The notes under the pieces were generated by a model, which was not told the DNA's origin, did not search any database, and saw only the letters and a list, made by a program, of their open reading frames with translations. Shown here one piece after another: positions 9,797-18,720 of a stretch of DNA of 64,000 bases. The position numbers and the translations under genes are program-made. Positions within the stretch are counted from its first letter, which is position 1. The number at the start of each line of letters is the position of its first letter. The DNA comes from Gammaproteobacteria bacterium (GTDB lineage: Bacteria > Pseudomonadota > Gammaproteobacteria > Competibacterales > Competibacteraceae): NCBI GenBank assembly GCA_024235095.1, contig JACKNC010000001.1, positions 2,269,501 to 2,333,500 on the forward strand, in the 5' to 3' direction.

Positions 9797-11281
9797 GTGA
9801 TAACGACCGACCGACAGGTGAGAATGATCATGAAAGAGCTGAGTAAGCAGGGGAATCAGGGGAGAGCGGCGGCCAAAGCAGGTGTCTGCCGACAGACGGC
9901 AGCCAAGGATCAGCGGTTGGGAAAGTTGCCCTCAGAACTCAAAACTGGGCGGGAGTGGCGGACCCGGTCGGATCCGTTTGCGACGGTCTGGCCCGAAATT
10001 GAGGCCCGTTTGAGGGAAGCGCCGGGACTGTGGGCACGGACCCTGTTCGAGGAGTTGCAGGAGAAATACCCGGGTCAGTTCGTGCCGGGCCAGCTCCGGA
10101 CGTTGCAACGGCGGGTGCAGCAGTGGCGAGTGGTGCATGGAGATGACCGGGCGGTCGAACTGTTCTTTCCGCAGCAACACCGGCCGGGGGAAGCGGCGCA
10201 GACCGATTTTACCCACACCGGCGAGTTGGGACTGACCTTGCAAGGCGCACCGTACGCGCCGTTGCTGTGTCACCTGGTGTTGCCCTACGCCAACTGGCAG
10301 TGGGCCTGCCGCTGTCGCTCGGAGTCGGTGCTGGCGCTGAAACGGGGGATTCAAGAAGCCCTATTTCGGTTAGGAAAAGTACCGGAATGGCATCAGACCG
10401 ACAACTCGACCGGCGCTACCCATCAAGTGCGCACCGGCCAGCGGGACTTTAACCGCGAGTATCTGGAGCTGATGACCCACTTGGGGATGAAACCGCGCAC
10501 CATCGCAGTTGGCCAGAAACAACAAAATGGCACGGTGGAGGCCCAGAACGGCGCGTTCAAACGGTTTCTGAACCAGGGCCTGCTACGGCGGGGCAGCCGT
10601 GAGTTTGATGCCGAGACGGCTTTTGACCGGTGGCTGGAGCAGGGACTCACGCAGGAAAACCACCGCCGCCAAGCCCGGTTACAGGATGAGCTTGCCGTGA
10701 TGAAACCGCTCCCGGTCGATCGTTTCCCCGAGTTTAAGGAAGTCACGGTCGGGGTCAGCCAAAACAGCACCATCAACGTGCTCGGCAATCGGTATTCCGT
10801 ACCGCCCCGACTGCTGCATCAATCCCTGCGGGTGCAGATCTATGAAAACCACTGGGTGGTCTTTGCCGGCCAGACCTGGATTCAGGAGATGCCGCGGCTG
10901 ATCGGTCGGTCCCATCATGCCATCGACTACCGCCACGTAATCTGGTCGCTGGTGCAAAAACCCGGCGCCTTGGTTCGCTATCGCTATCGAGAAGCGTTAT
11001 TCCCGACGCTGGTGTTTCGCCGAGCCTACGCGGCCCTGCAAGCGGCCCATCCCGGTACCGCGGGGGATGCCGCCTACCTGCGGCTGTTGCACTTGGCCGC
11101 CTCGACCCAGGAAGCGGACGTCCAGGCCGCCCTGGAACGGGTGTTGGAAGCCGGGCAAGTGCCCGAGCCGGACCGGGTGCGCGAACTGGTCCGTCCGGCC
11201 ACCCCGGTCGTGCCGGCCTTGGCGATCCCGGCGGTCGAATTGGCCAGTTACGACGCCCTGCTCGGTGGGCTGACACAATGA
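9797..11281 (+). CDS. istA: IS21-family transposase IstA (element C)
   Basis: This DDE transposase has about 494 residues from GTG 9797 (GGAGAG upstream); an in-frame GTG also exists at 9767. It is diverged from the IstA proteins of elements A and B and starts ITTDRQVRMIMKELSKQGNQ. The core has AAQTDFTHTG, WHQTDNSTGA and GQKQQNGTVEAQNGAFKR, covering the catalytic Asp, Asp and Glu positions. Its stop overlaps the istB start by four bases (ATGA). It is complete. Confidence 0.94.
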   Translation: MITTDRQVRMIMKELSKQGNQGRAAAKAGVCRQTAAKDQRLGKLPSELKTGREWRTRSDPFATVWPEIEARLREAPGLWARTLFEELQEKYPGQFVPGQLRTLQRRVQQWRVVHGDDRAVELFFPQQHRPGEAAQTDFTHTGELGLTLQGAPYAPLLCHLVLPYANWQWACRCRSESVLALKRGIQEALFRLGKVPEWHQTDNSTGATHQVRTGQRDFNREYLELMTHLGMKPRTIAVGQKQQNGTVEAQNGAFKRFLNQGLLRRGSREFDAETAFDRWLEQGLTQENHRRQARLQDELAVMKPLPVDRFPEFKEVTVGVSQNSTINVLGNRYSVPPRLLHQSLRVQIYENHWVVFAGQTWIQEMPRLIGRSHHAIDYRHVIWSLVQKPGALVRYRYREALFPTLVFRRAYAALQAAHPGTAGDAAYLRLLHLAASTQEADVQAALERVLEAGQVPEPDRVRELVRPATPVVPALAIPAVELASYDALLGGLTQ

Positions 11282-12129
11282 CGGACACACTCGACCATCT
11301 GTTGCGCGAACTCCACTTGCCGACCATGCTGGCCCAAGCGCAAACCGTTGCCATTGAGGCCGAACGGTCGGGTTGGAGCTTTACCCGTTATCTCTACACC
11401 CTGGCGGCATTGGAACTGGAGGAACGCCACCAGCGCCGGGTTCAGCGGCGGCGCAAGGAATCCGGCTTGCCGGCCAACAAAACCCTGACCACCTTGCAGA
11501 TGGCTCATCTCCCCATTCCGGTACGGCGCCAACTCCCCACGCTGTGTGAAGGGTCGTTTGTCGAGCAGGCGCAGAACGTGCTGGCTTTCGGCTTACCCGG
11601 TCGCGGCAAAACGCACGTCCTGTGTGCCGTGGGCCACGCCTTGGTAGAACGAGGTTATCGCGTCCTGTTCGCGCCCGCTTACCAACTGGTGCAACGGTTG
11701 CTGGCGGCCAAACAGGCGCTGCGGCTGGAACAGGAACTCCATAAGTTGGACGGCTTCGCCGCCATCATCCTGGATGATATTGGGTACATCCAACAAAGCC
11801 GGGCGGAAATGGAAGTGCTATTTACCTTTTTGGCCGAGCGCTACGCGCGCAAGAGCGTCCTTATCAGTAGCAATCTCGTGTTCAGTCAATGGGAGCGGAT
11901 TTTCCAAGATCCCATGACCACGGCGGCCGCGATCGACCGGTTGGTCCACCATGCCATCATCCTGGAACTGACCGGACCCAGTTTCCGGACTGAACAGGCC
12001 CAAGGGCGACAACAGCCCGCCGCGCTGACGGAGCGTGACCCCTCAATGGACCGTGATACACCGAGCAATCACCTCGCTCCAGAGACGGTGACCGAGTTGG
12101 GTGGCCACTCTGCCAATGTTAAAAAGTAG
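11278..12129 (+). CDS. istB: IS21-family IstB ATPase (element C)
   Basis: This 283-residue AAA+ helper has P-loop GLPGRGKTH, with Arg in place of the more common small residue, Walker B AAIILDDIGYI and sensor SNLVFSQW. It is coupled to istA by an ATGA overlap. The C-terminal 45 residues (EQAQGRQQPAALTERDPSMD onward) are polar and probably disordered. It is complete, so element C may still be able to transpose or supply proteins. Confidence 0.94.
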   Translation: MTDTLDHLLRELHLPTMLAQAQTVAIEAERSGWSFTRYLYTLAALELEERHQRRVQRRRKESGLPANKTLTTLQMAHLPIPVRRQLPTLCEGSFVEQAQNVLAFGLPGRGKTHVLCAVGHALVERGYRVLFAPAYQLVQRLLAAKQALRLEQELHKLDGFAAIILDDIGYIQQSRAEMEVLFTFLAERYARKSVLISSNLVFSQWERIFQDPMTTAAAIDRLVHHAIILELTGPSFRTEQAQGRQQPAALTERDPSMDRDTPSNHLAPETVTELGGHSANVKK

Positions 12130-12152
12130 TTGTCACTGATGTTAAAAAGTAA

Positions 12153-13215
12153 GGCTCAATATGGATTCCAGTCAGTTGGCGTTGTTAGGCGACCAGCAGT
12201 TCCAAGAGAGGTCTGAGCAAGCCTTTGCCCCGAATGCGGACGTTATGCACGAACTGAAAGAAGCCCAGGTAGAGCGGCAGCTTTTCTTGCGAAATTCCTC
12301 GATGGGGTCGCAACCAGGAACGCAACAGGGACCAGAAACCCTCAGCAGTATTGACATGAATCTCATGGAAGCCATCGCCATCGTCGTCGCGGGCGTATTC
12401 ACCCCGGCTGTGACACACCGTATGATGATCAAAGCCCCAATCCTTCAATGGGTTATAGATTGCATATTCATCGGTATACACCCGGGTTCCCGGGGCGATG
12501 AAAGTCTGAAGGAGCGGTTGGATGGTCGCTTGCTGGACATTATCCAGCATCCGGACGACCACCGCGCCGCCGCGCTCAATCATGCCGAGAATCGGCGGCT
12601 TTTCCTGCTCCAGGGTGCCTCGACCCCGTGCCCCCTTCAGCCGGCGACGCCGCCCGCGGCGGCCTTTTTTTTCACCGCGTCCGGATGCCCTTTATGCCCG
12701 GCCACCATATAGACCTCGTCGCATTCCACTTCCCCCGCCAAGGTGGGTTCGGGTTGGCGGGCGACGATACCTTGGCGCAGTTGCTCGGTCATCCGCTGCA
12801 CGTCGTCCGGATTCAACGCCAACTCTTGGGCAATCTGGGCATTAGATAAGTTCAAACCCATAAAATATAAACATAATATCCAAATTCGTAACGGCGGGTG
12901 GTGGCCGGCCAACACCGTCCCGGTTAGATCGTCAAAAGAGCGATGGCACCCGGCACACCGATATTTCTGTCGCGCCGGTTGGGTCGTGTCGTGACCCTGC
13001 TTCGTCACGTTCGCCGCCCCACAATGGGGGCAGTGAACCCCATCGGGCCAGCGCAGTTGGCGGACCGTTTCGTAACACCGGACATCGTCCAGTAGATTCT
13101 GAAGGTTGATCATCGACGGGAAACCTGGAGCGCGGCGGTTCAAAACCTCTTCAGTGTAGCTCCTGTCCCTTGGCAGGGCGAGCCATCTTCAACAGCCTGG
13201 AATCCATATTGAGCC
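12153..13215 (-). mobile_element. IS1595-family element with 18-bp perfect inverted repeats
   Basis: GGCTCAATATGGATTCCA at 12153-12170 is perfectly repeated in inverse at 13198-13215. An 8-bp duplication AAAAGTAA flanks it (12145-12152 and 13216-13223), the family's usual target size. Length is 1063 bp. It landed in the terminal repeats of IS21-C, so the right end of that element is displaced by 1071 bp. Confidence 0.95.
12185..13113 (-). CDS. IS1595-family (ISXO2-like) transposase, -1 frameshift at an A8 tract
   Basis: ATG 13113 starts MINLQNLLDDVRCYETVRQL; a zinc ribbon follows (CPHCG, CAGCH), then the ISXO2-type DDE core (VECDEVYMVAGHKG, TDEYAIYNPL, NTAEGFWSLLRSW). Zero frame ends shortly after PDAVKKK; the rest is in the -1 frame. 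The switch falls on eight A residues (plus-strand T8 at 12665-12672). Re-reading one A gives KKKGRRGRRRRLKGARG and a full-length protein of about 310 residues. This may be programmed -1 frameshifting, slippage, or a one-base deletion. Confidence 0.88.
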
Positions 13216-13897
13216 AAAAGTAATTGACGTTGAGCAGCCCGGGGTGGCCCGGGTGTGATGGCCACACGCACAGGTCACTTCATAATAACGATGATCGGTG
13301 ATCTCGACCTGCAGACCCCAAGCGCCCGGTTCACCTTCGCGCAAATCGATGGATTGAAAGCCGGTGTAGGCCACCGCGTTCCCCTCGTCGATCAGCGACT
13401 GGCCACGGCCGGCACAGATTGCCGGATCATGGGCATGCGTGTGATGGGCAGGCCAGATCTGCGTCCGTCCAAAACCGGGGGCGCCGAGTTGCTTCCTAGG
13501 CTTACGGGCCGGTTTCCCCTCCGTAGCGTCGGTCGAGGATGCGGCTTCGTCCGAGGGCGTAGCGTCCCCGGTCTCTATCACTGGCGTCCCGTCATCATGC
13601 GCCGGTACCGCTCGATCACCGCGCGCCCACGGCGCCCGGCTACTCGGCGGACGCGAACTGTTCGTCGGCCCCTGATCCAACCGTTCCTGCGCCTCATGCA
13701 GATCCGCGAGCAGCTGAGACGATAGATAGCGCAATCCCTCCACATCCAAGGACTGGATGTAAGCATTATCAATCTGTCGGAGGTTATAATCACTCAGGCG
13801 TATGGATGAATCAAAACACGGTCAACCGGGTCGGTCACGAGGCGCGAGTCAGTCTTCAGTGTCCCACGGTGCCCAACCAAAAGGAAGGGGGTCTGAA

Positions 13898-13925
13898 CGC
13901 TTACCATACGCTTACATCCGCTTAC
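13898..13925 (+). repeat. Three CGCTTAC repeats at the IS66 right edge
   Basis: CGCTTAC occurs at 13898, 13909 and 13919. The first is the IS66 terminus (GTAAGCG read inward) and the other two lie just outside it. They may be a preferred target or traces of earlier ends. Confidence 0.5.
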
Positions 13926-14028
13926 AAAATATCCGATCTGCCGTTGCTATTCTCGATAGCGTGTCACGATATAGTCACGCTGAAAGAAACCAAGAGGAGA
14001 AGAAAGCGATGTAAGAACCTGATTAATA

Positions 14029-14105
14029 TGGTGGCTACGGGTGGACTCGAACCACCGACACCGGCATTATGAGTGCCGTGCTCTAACCGCCTGAGCTACG
14101 TAGCC
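14029..14105 (-). tRNA. tRNA-Met (anticodon CAT)
   Basis: The 77-nt cloverleaf reads, on the minus strand, GGCTACG acceptor, GCTCAGGCGGTTAGAGC D arm, anticodon loop CTCATAA, TTCGAGT T loop, matching CGTAGCC, A discriminator and encoded CCA. The anticodon CAT, D-loop and T-loop sequence suit elongator tRNA-Met, although a tRNA-Ile(CAT) read by lysidine modification cannot be ruled out from sequence alone. Confidence 0.93.
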
Positions 14106-14585
14106 ACTGAAGAGGAGTCAAGAGGAAAAGAATAAATATGAATTTTGAATTATCTAAATCCAATACTTATATGTCAAGAAAATTTCTTCCGCATATCCAG
14201 AACCCTGGCCTCACCACCTATCAGTTCCTCATCGCGGACAGATCGGTAGCTTGCAGCTCGTAACTCGTAGCCTGGATGGAGCGAAGCGAAATCCAGGATG
14301 CCCCTAGATCCTACAAGAATTCGATCTCTATTGAGAAGCAGTATTACATGTCTCACTTCTCACTCATCGAGCCGAAGTGAACAGGAATGGCCAAAATGCG
14401 TCAGGCAATTGAAAGAATTTTTGTTGATCATTTTGATCTACCGGTTAACCTCAACTTGGATCACCCATCAAAAAACCAGGGATTATGAATTTGACAGTAT
14501 TGAGTGTAGTAAAGAGTCGGTATCCTACGATATAACATCGTTCCAAGCTCCTTGGCTGACCCGGGCTAACCGGAAGGATTCGCCA
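14106..14585. other. Intergenic region with a palindromic dispersed repeat
   Basis: No convincing gene was found. A repeat with CCTGGAT/ATCCAGG arms around GGAGCGAAGCGAA lies at 14271-14297; this sequence type is scattered through many proteobacterial genomes. The open frame running into the next gene from 14298 has no homology signal and no ribosome-binding site, so I start that gene at 14586. Confidence 0.6.
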
Positions 14586-15596
14586 ATGCGTTGTCCCGAG
14601 TGTAACCACAACCAGAAATACAAAGATGGCGTGCGCTGCAACCAGTGTCGCTATCAATTTGTCTTCCGCAAAAAAGATGATCAGATCAGCGACTTTACCC
14701 TGCAGCAAATCATCAAGCGCTTGTCGGACAACAGACAGTATGCGTTCACCGCTACGCAACTCGCTCTGGAAATCTGCCGCTTCTGGGGCAAAAAGACGGT
14801 GGGACCAGTCGGTTGCAGTGTCATCGCCCTGGTCGTGAGTGTGATTGGCGGACTGATCGTATTCGACGATTGGAGCTGGTTTGGCGGTCTATTGTGCTTT
14901 GCGGCGCTGCTGCCTTTGGCGATCTGGCTGGGTCGGGGCGGCAAAGGCAAGCTGTCCTTCCACAAAGCCCGTGACACGATCAATCGCTACCATCAGGCCC
15001 ATCCGATCAGCGAACTGGCGGATGGCGCGGCTTTTCGCCAGCAAGCTCCGCTGGAGGATTTCCAGGATCCGCACTATGCCCCGGAACGAATCCTGATCGT
15101 GGAGCGGGATGATCTGGTGGACATGCTGGTTCGTAACCGCTTTCACTTGACAGCCAAAGCTGCCGTGGTGAGTCGCACCGGTTACCCGGCGCGCGTGTTC
15201 GCCGCCTGCCGGGAATTCCTGCGCAATCATCCGGGTACTCCCGTGCAAGTTATTCATGATGCCTCCGCCCAGGGATTCGCCCTGACTACGCAGTTGGCGA
15301 GCGACGCCCAATGGCAGTTTGCCCAGCAACGTCTGATTGATCTGGGTATCTCCAGAGCAGCACTGGAAAATCATGCTGCCCTGCCCTGGCTGCCCCCTGA
15401 TCAAAGTCGGCGCGACGGCGCATTCGGCGGTAATGCAACGGAAAGGTTGCGCAGTGGTTGCCGCGTTCCCGTGGATTATGTGGGGCCGAAACCGATGCTG
15501 AACCTGCTCAGCGCGGCGGTGGTCGCCGGAACCTTGCTGTTGGCCCCAGAGATTCTGAACGCCAGCGGCGCTGAAATAGAAATCGATTATGGTTGA
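14586..15596 (+). CDS. Zinc-ribbon membrane protein of unknown function
   Basis: This 336-residue protein starts at ATG 14586 with GGAAGGA upstream. The N-terminus MRCPECNHNQKYKDGVRCNQ is a four-Cys zinc ribbon. Two hydrophobic segments (about 77-95 and 98-115) form a likely membrane hairpin, followed by a soluble domain (RERILIVERDDLVDML-like region to PVQVIHDASAQGFALTTQL) and a hydrophobic C-terminal segment (LLSAAVVAGTLLLA). I do not recognise the family. It is 20 bp upstream of the asparagine-synthetase-like gene and very likely co-transcribed with it, so the two may act together. Confidence 0.85.
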   Translation: MRCPECNHNQKYKDGVRCNQCRYQFVFRKKDDQISDFTLQQIIKRLSDNRQYAFTATQLALEICRFWGKKTVGPVGCSVIALVVSVIGGLIVFDDWSWFGGLLCFAALLPLAIWLGRGGKGKLSFHKARDTINRYHQAHPISELADGAAFRQQAPLEDFQDPHYAPERILIVERDDLVDMLVRNRFHLTAKAAVVSRTGYPARVFAACREFLRNHPGTPVQVIHDASAQGFALTTQLASDAQWQFAQQRLIDLGISRAALENHAALPWLPPDQSRRDGAFGGNATERLRSGCRVPVDYVGPKPMLNLLSAAVVAGTLLLAPEILNASGAEIEIDYG

Positions 15597-15616
15597 CGCC
15601 CTGAGTAATCTCTAGC

Positions 15617-17410
15617 ATGGCCTGCCTGTTCGGTTATTGCGGACCGCCGGCGGACGGCTTGCTGGCGCGCATGGCGGCGTTGCTGACCCATCGCTGTCCG
15701 CTGGGCTGGGAACAGACGCAGGGAACTACCGTTACCGGCGATTCTGTGGAAATCGGCCACGGTCGCGCCGCCTGGAGTCAGCCCACGCAACTGGCCCAAC
15801 GCGATCATGACCTGCTCGGTTATGGCGGCGTCTTGTTCAATCGGGATGAACTCAGGCTGCAAAACGCTGGATCGATGTCTTCCGCCGTCTGGCTGTTAAC
15901 GCAACTCGCTGATGCACCCGAACCTCGTCTCGAAGCCTTGACGGGCTACTTTGTACTCGCGGCGAATATGGGCGATTCGTTCTATCTGCTGCGCGATCCC
16001 GCCGGCGTCAAAGTCGTTTACTGGACCGTATGCAATGGCCGATTATTGTTCGCCAGCGAAATCAAGGCGCTGTTCGCCGACCCTGCCTTACCGTGCCGGA
16101 TGCGTCTTGGCGCGCTGCTCGAATATCTGAGTTTCAGCTTCGTGCCAGGCGCAAGCACCATGTTCGAGGGCATTGAGGAGCTGCAACCTGGTTCTATTCT
16201 GCGTTTCCATCGCGGCCAGGCGCGAATCCGGCGGCATTTTCGCTGCGAGGACTGGGCGGCGTCAGTCCCCTCCTCTACGCGCGCCGTCGATTATCCCGCC
16301 TTGGTGCGCACCGCCCTCGAACAATCGGTTGCCGAGTGCCTGGCGATTCAACCCGATAAACCGCCCGCAGTTTTCCTATCCGGCGGCATCGACTCCAGCG
16401 CGGTGCTGGCGGTCGCGGCTCAACAACGACCGGATGCGCGTCTCCCAACTTTCTCGGCGCACTTTGGTGCGGAGTACGCCCGCGAAAATGCATTTATTGA
16501 GTTGATGGTGGATCGCTACCACACGGACCATCACTGGCTGGAGATCCGGCCTGGCGGATTTCTGGAGCGGTTGCGGGAAATTATCTGGCGCCTGGATGAC
16601 CCGATTGGCGATCCGGTCACTGTACCCAACTACCTGTTGGCGCAAGCGGCTTCCCAGGTCGCAGACGTGGTGCTCAATGGCGAAGGCGGCGACCCCTGCT
16701 TCGGCGGCCCGAAAAACATCCCCATGCTCATGGCCCAGCTGTACGGTCCCCTACCGGGGGAACCGGCGACGGGCTGGCTGGAGCGTAATTATCTACGCGC
16801 TTTCCAGCGTTGCTATCAAGACCTCAGCGCGTTGCTCAACCTGGACCTGTTGCGGGAAGCGGGCGGCGAAGAAGCGCTGATTGCGCTACTGGAACCGTAT
16901 TTCCAGGCCCCGGAGCCGCGCGATTTCGTCAACAAACTGATGAGCATCAACATCCGGCTCAAGGGCGCTAACCTCATTCTGGTCAAGGTCGAGAAAATGA
17001 GTGCGGCGCATGGTCTGCTGGCGCTGCCGCCGCTGTTCTCCCGGCGTATCATCGAAACCAGTATGCGTTGTCCGCCGGGCGTCAAGCTGGAAGGTGCAGT
17101 CGAAAAGAGCGTTCTTAAAAAGGCCGTGCGGGATTGTGTGCCAGAAGCGATTATCGCCCGCCCCAAATCCGGGATGATGGTGCCGGTGCGCTTCTGGTTC
17201 CAGGGCGAGATGCGTCGTTACGGGCAAAAACTGCTATCCCGTCCGCAAATCCGGCGCGGTGGCTTGTTCAACCCGGATTATGTGGAACGGTTGCTGAACT
17301 ATGAAATGGAAGGCGTCCCTGGTCTGCGGCATGGCCTGAAACTGTGGATGCTCATGACTTTTTTGTTGTGGCATGAACAGATGGTGGAAGCGCCGATCAT
17401 CCCGTCGTAA
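15617..17410 (+). CDS. Asparagine-synthetase-like protein with displaced N-terminal Cys
   Basis: This 597-residue protein has the two-domain AsnB layout: an N-terminal class II glutamine amidotransferase-like domain (1 to about 200, with GRLLFASEIKAL) and an ATP-dependent synthetase domain with PP-loop FLSGGIDSSAV near 253 and LNGEGGDPCFGG near 355. In active AsnB the nucleophile is Cys2. Here the start reads MACLFGYCG, so Met removal would leave Ala, and there is no alternative start next to the Cys. Ammonia-dependent activity or a different amide-forming reaction is possible. It pairs with the zinc-ribbon protein upstream. Confidence 0.88.
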   Translation: MACLFGYCGPPADGLLARMAALLTHRCPLGWEQTQGTTVTGDSVEIGHGRAAWSQPTQLAQRDHDLLGYGGVLFNRDELRLQNAGSMSSAVWLLTQLADAPEPRLEALTGYFVLAANMGDSFYLLRDPAGVKVVYWTVCNGRLLFASEIKALFADPALPCRMRLGALLEYLSFSFVPGASTMFEGIEELQPGSILRFHRGQARIRRHFRCEDWAASVPSSTRAVDYPALVRTALEQSVAECLAIQPDKPPAVFLSGGIDSSAVLAVAAQQRPDARLPTFSAHFGAEYARENAFIELMVDRYHTDHHWLEIRPGGFLERLREIIWRLDDPIGDPVTVPNYLLAQAASQVADVVLNGEGGDPCFGGPKNIPMLMAQLYGPLPGEPATGWLERNYLRAFQRCYQDLSALLNLDLLREAGGEEALIALLEPYFQAPEPRDFVNKLMSINIRLKGANLILVKVEKMSAAHGLLALPPLFSRRIIETSMRCPPGVKLEGAVEKSVLKKAVRDCVPEAIIARPKSGMMVPVRFWFQGEMRRYGQKLLSRPQIRRGGLFNPDYVERLLNYEMEGVPGLRHGLKLWMLMTFLLWHEQMVEAPIIPS

Positions 17411-17517
17411 CCATCAGGGACGCACATCCCGGCACCGCAGGACATAAAAAGCGTAGCCGTAATCTGCCGTAGAAGAGTCATCATCGCAATAAGGGCAACA
17501 GTACAAAGAGCAAAGGG

Positions 17518-18720
17518 TCATAAATCCCTGGCGAGACGAAAGCCCAGGGTGCCGCTGGCCTCAACGGGCGCGGACCAGTCGCGGGTGGCCGACCGGACGC
17601 CCCCCGGGCCGTCGAACCAGCCACCGCCCCGAACCATCCGCTGGGCGCAATCTGGTTCCTCCCAGGCGCCCCGTCCGCTGGCGCGCCTTGATAGTTGTCG
17701 TGCCACGCGCCTTGATTGTTGTCGTACCAGCAGTCCCGTACCCATTCCTGGACGTTGCCGGCGGTTTCGTGCAACCCTCAGGCATTGGCCGGCAGGTTGC
17801 CGGCTTCCACGGTTTGCCCGCGAAAGACCCCGGTCTTGGCGCCACAGTTGTTGTAGTCAAAGTTCCCATGGTAGTTGGCCCGGTCGGTGTCAATGCAGTC
17901 GCCGGTCCAGAACGACATGTCAGCGCCGGCGCGGGCTGCGTATTCCCATTCCGCCTCGCTGGGCAGACGATAATGTTCACTTGTTTGTTCGCTAAGCCAC
18001 TCCGCATAGGCGGTTGCATCGTTCCAGCTCACAGTGATCACCGGGCGCTGGCCTCGCCCCCAACCCCGATCGTCCGGCGGTTTCCGCCCGGTGGCCGCCG
18101 CGAAGGCGTCGTAATCAGCGAAGGTGACTTCGGTTTTGCTGATGGCAAAGGTGCGGACGCGAACCGGATGTCGCGGACCCTCGTCCGCCAATCGCGAGGG
18201 TTCGCTGTCCGGCGAGCCCATTTGGAAGGCACCGCCCGGCAGCGCGATCATCTCCGGTCCCTAGCCGCCAATCTTCAGCGGATCGCGGAAGCTGAAACTG
18301 GTGCGGTCCCGGGCCGGAGTCAACAGCAGCACCCGGACGCGAGCCGATCCCGGCGGGCGATCGAGACCGGAGCCGGCCAGCGGCAACGCCGCGCCCAGTC
18401 CGACCTGGATCGGCTCGCCGCCCCAGGCCAGGTAAGCCAGCCGATCCGCCACGAATCCGGCTGCGTCTCCCAAATCGGCGACGCCCCATTGCACGGTATT
18501 CACCGGCTGAACTTGCACAGTCCGGTCGGCGGCAACCTGGGCCTGCGGCTCCGGTTGGGCGGCCATCGCCAACTCATGCGGCTCGACACCACCTCGAACC
18601 GGGCCGTGCGCAAGGCGCGCTCCAGCGCCTGGGCGTAGCCTTCGGTGGCCTCAGTGTGCCAGATATCAACGGTGATGGCCGCATGGCTTTGCAGTTGGCG
18701 CGCCAGCAACCACGCCTCCG
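17518..18720 (-). pseudogene. Formylglycine-generating-enzyme/SUMF1-like protein, decayed
   Basis: The family signature is clear on the minus strand: GGAFQMGS, ISKTEVTFADYDAF, VSWNDATAYAEWLS, YRLPSEAEWEYAARAG, HETAGNVQEWV and the C-terminal GTLGFRLARDL. At least four lesions break it: a TAG at 18261-18263, a TGA at 17778-17780 (a Trp position in relatives), a frameshift near 17670-17690 before the C-terminus, and another near 18580 in the N-terminal extension. The far N-terminus is cut by the IS1 fragment near 18757. Relatives are often sensor or regulatory proteins, not only sulfatase activators. Confidence 0.88.

Larger units (their letters stand above)
9688..13236 (+). mobile_element. IS21-family element C, flanked by 6-bp duplication GCCCGG
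   Basis: The ends are TGCTCGGTGACAATTAC (left) and TGCTCAACGTCAATTAC (right, read inward), each followed by TTAACAT repeats. GCCCGG is duplicated at 9682-9687 and 13237-13242. The element holds intact istA and istB plus an IS1595-type element in its right terminal repeats; without that insert it is about 2.48 kb. It sits in the IS66 transposase gene. Confidence 0.9.
1072..13749 (-). pseudogene. IS66-family transposase, in three pieces
   Basis: Reading leftward: the N-terminal part (13749-13243) has the SSRPPSSRAPW linker and the CACGHHTRA zinc-finger stretch; the middle part (9681-9215) has GIDLSIGTIHQAIHEAG and HVDEMLW; the C-terminal part (1349-1072) has the hallmark PLTNNEAERALRHWVI. Removing the two IS21 units with one duplication each joins the pieces, for example NDW to DVIFQ at 9215/1349. 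The gene was probably dead before that: an in-frame TAG is at 9679-9681, and the middle part changes frame and lacks much of the catalytic core between VTLLHGSG and KEHTHAKTRALAIELL. The N-terminal start is uncertain; TTG at 13749 is the first usable codon after an upstream stop. Confidence 0.85.
1064..13904 (-). mobile_element. IS66-family (tnpC-only type) element, host of the nested insertions
   Basis: Imperfect inverted ends are visible: the left starts GTACCCGTTCACACCCCCTG and the right, read inward, starts GTAAGCGTTCAGACCCCCTT; GTAA is the usual IS66 terminus. Between them lie three pieces of one IS66 transposase on the minus strand, separated by two IS21-family insertions (1350-9214 and 9688-13236). 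No tnpA or tnpB is seen, as in single-gene IS66 relatives. The 8-bp flanks (CAAGGATT left, CATACGCT right) do not match, so the expected duplication has been lost by deletion or recombination. Confidence 0.8.

Noticed and set aside
13802..14072. Small plus-strand ORFs ending in a sequence like MVATGGLEPPTPAL
   Set aside because: This ending is the antisense read-through of the tRNA-Met gene at 14029-14105, a common false gene.
17778..17780. TGA in the FGE-like gene as selenocysteine or recoding
   Set aside because: The site is a Trp/aromatic position in the family, no SECIS-like hairpin was seen, and other lesions show the gene is dead.
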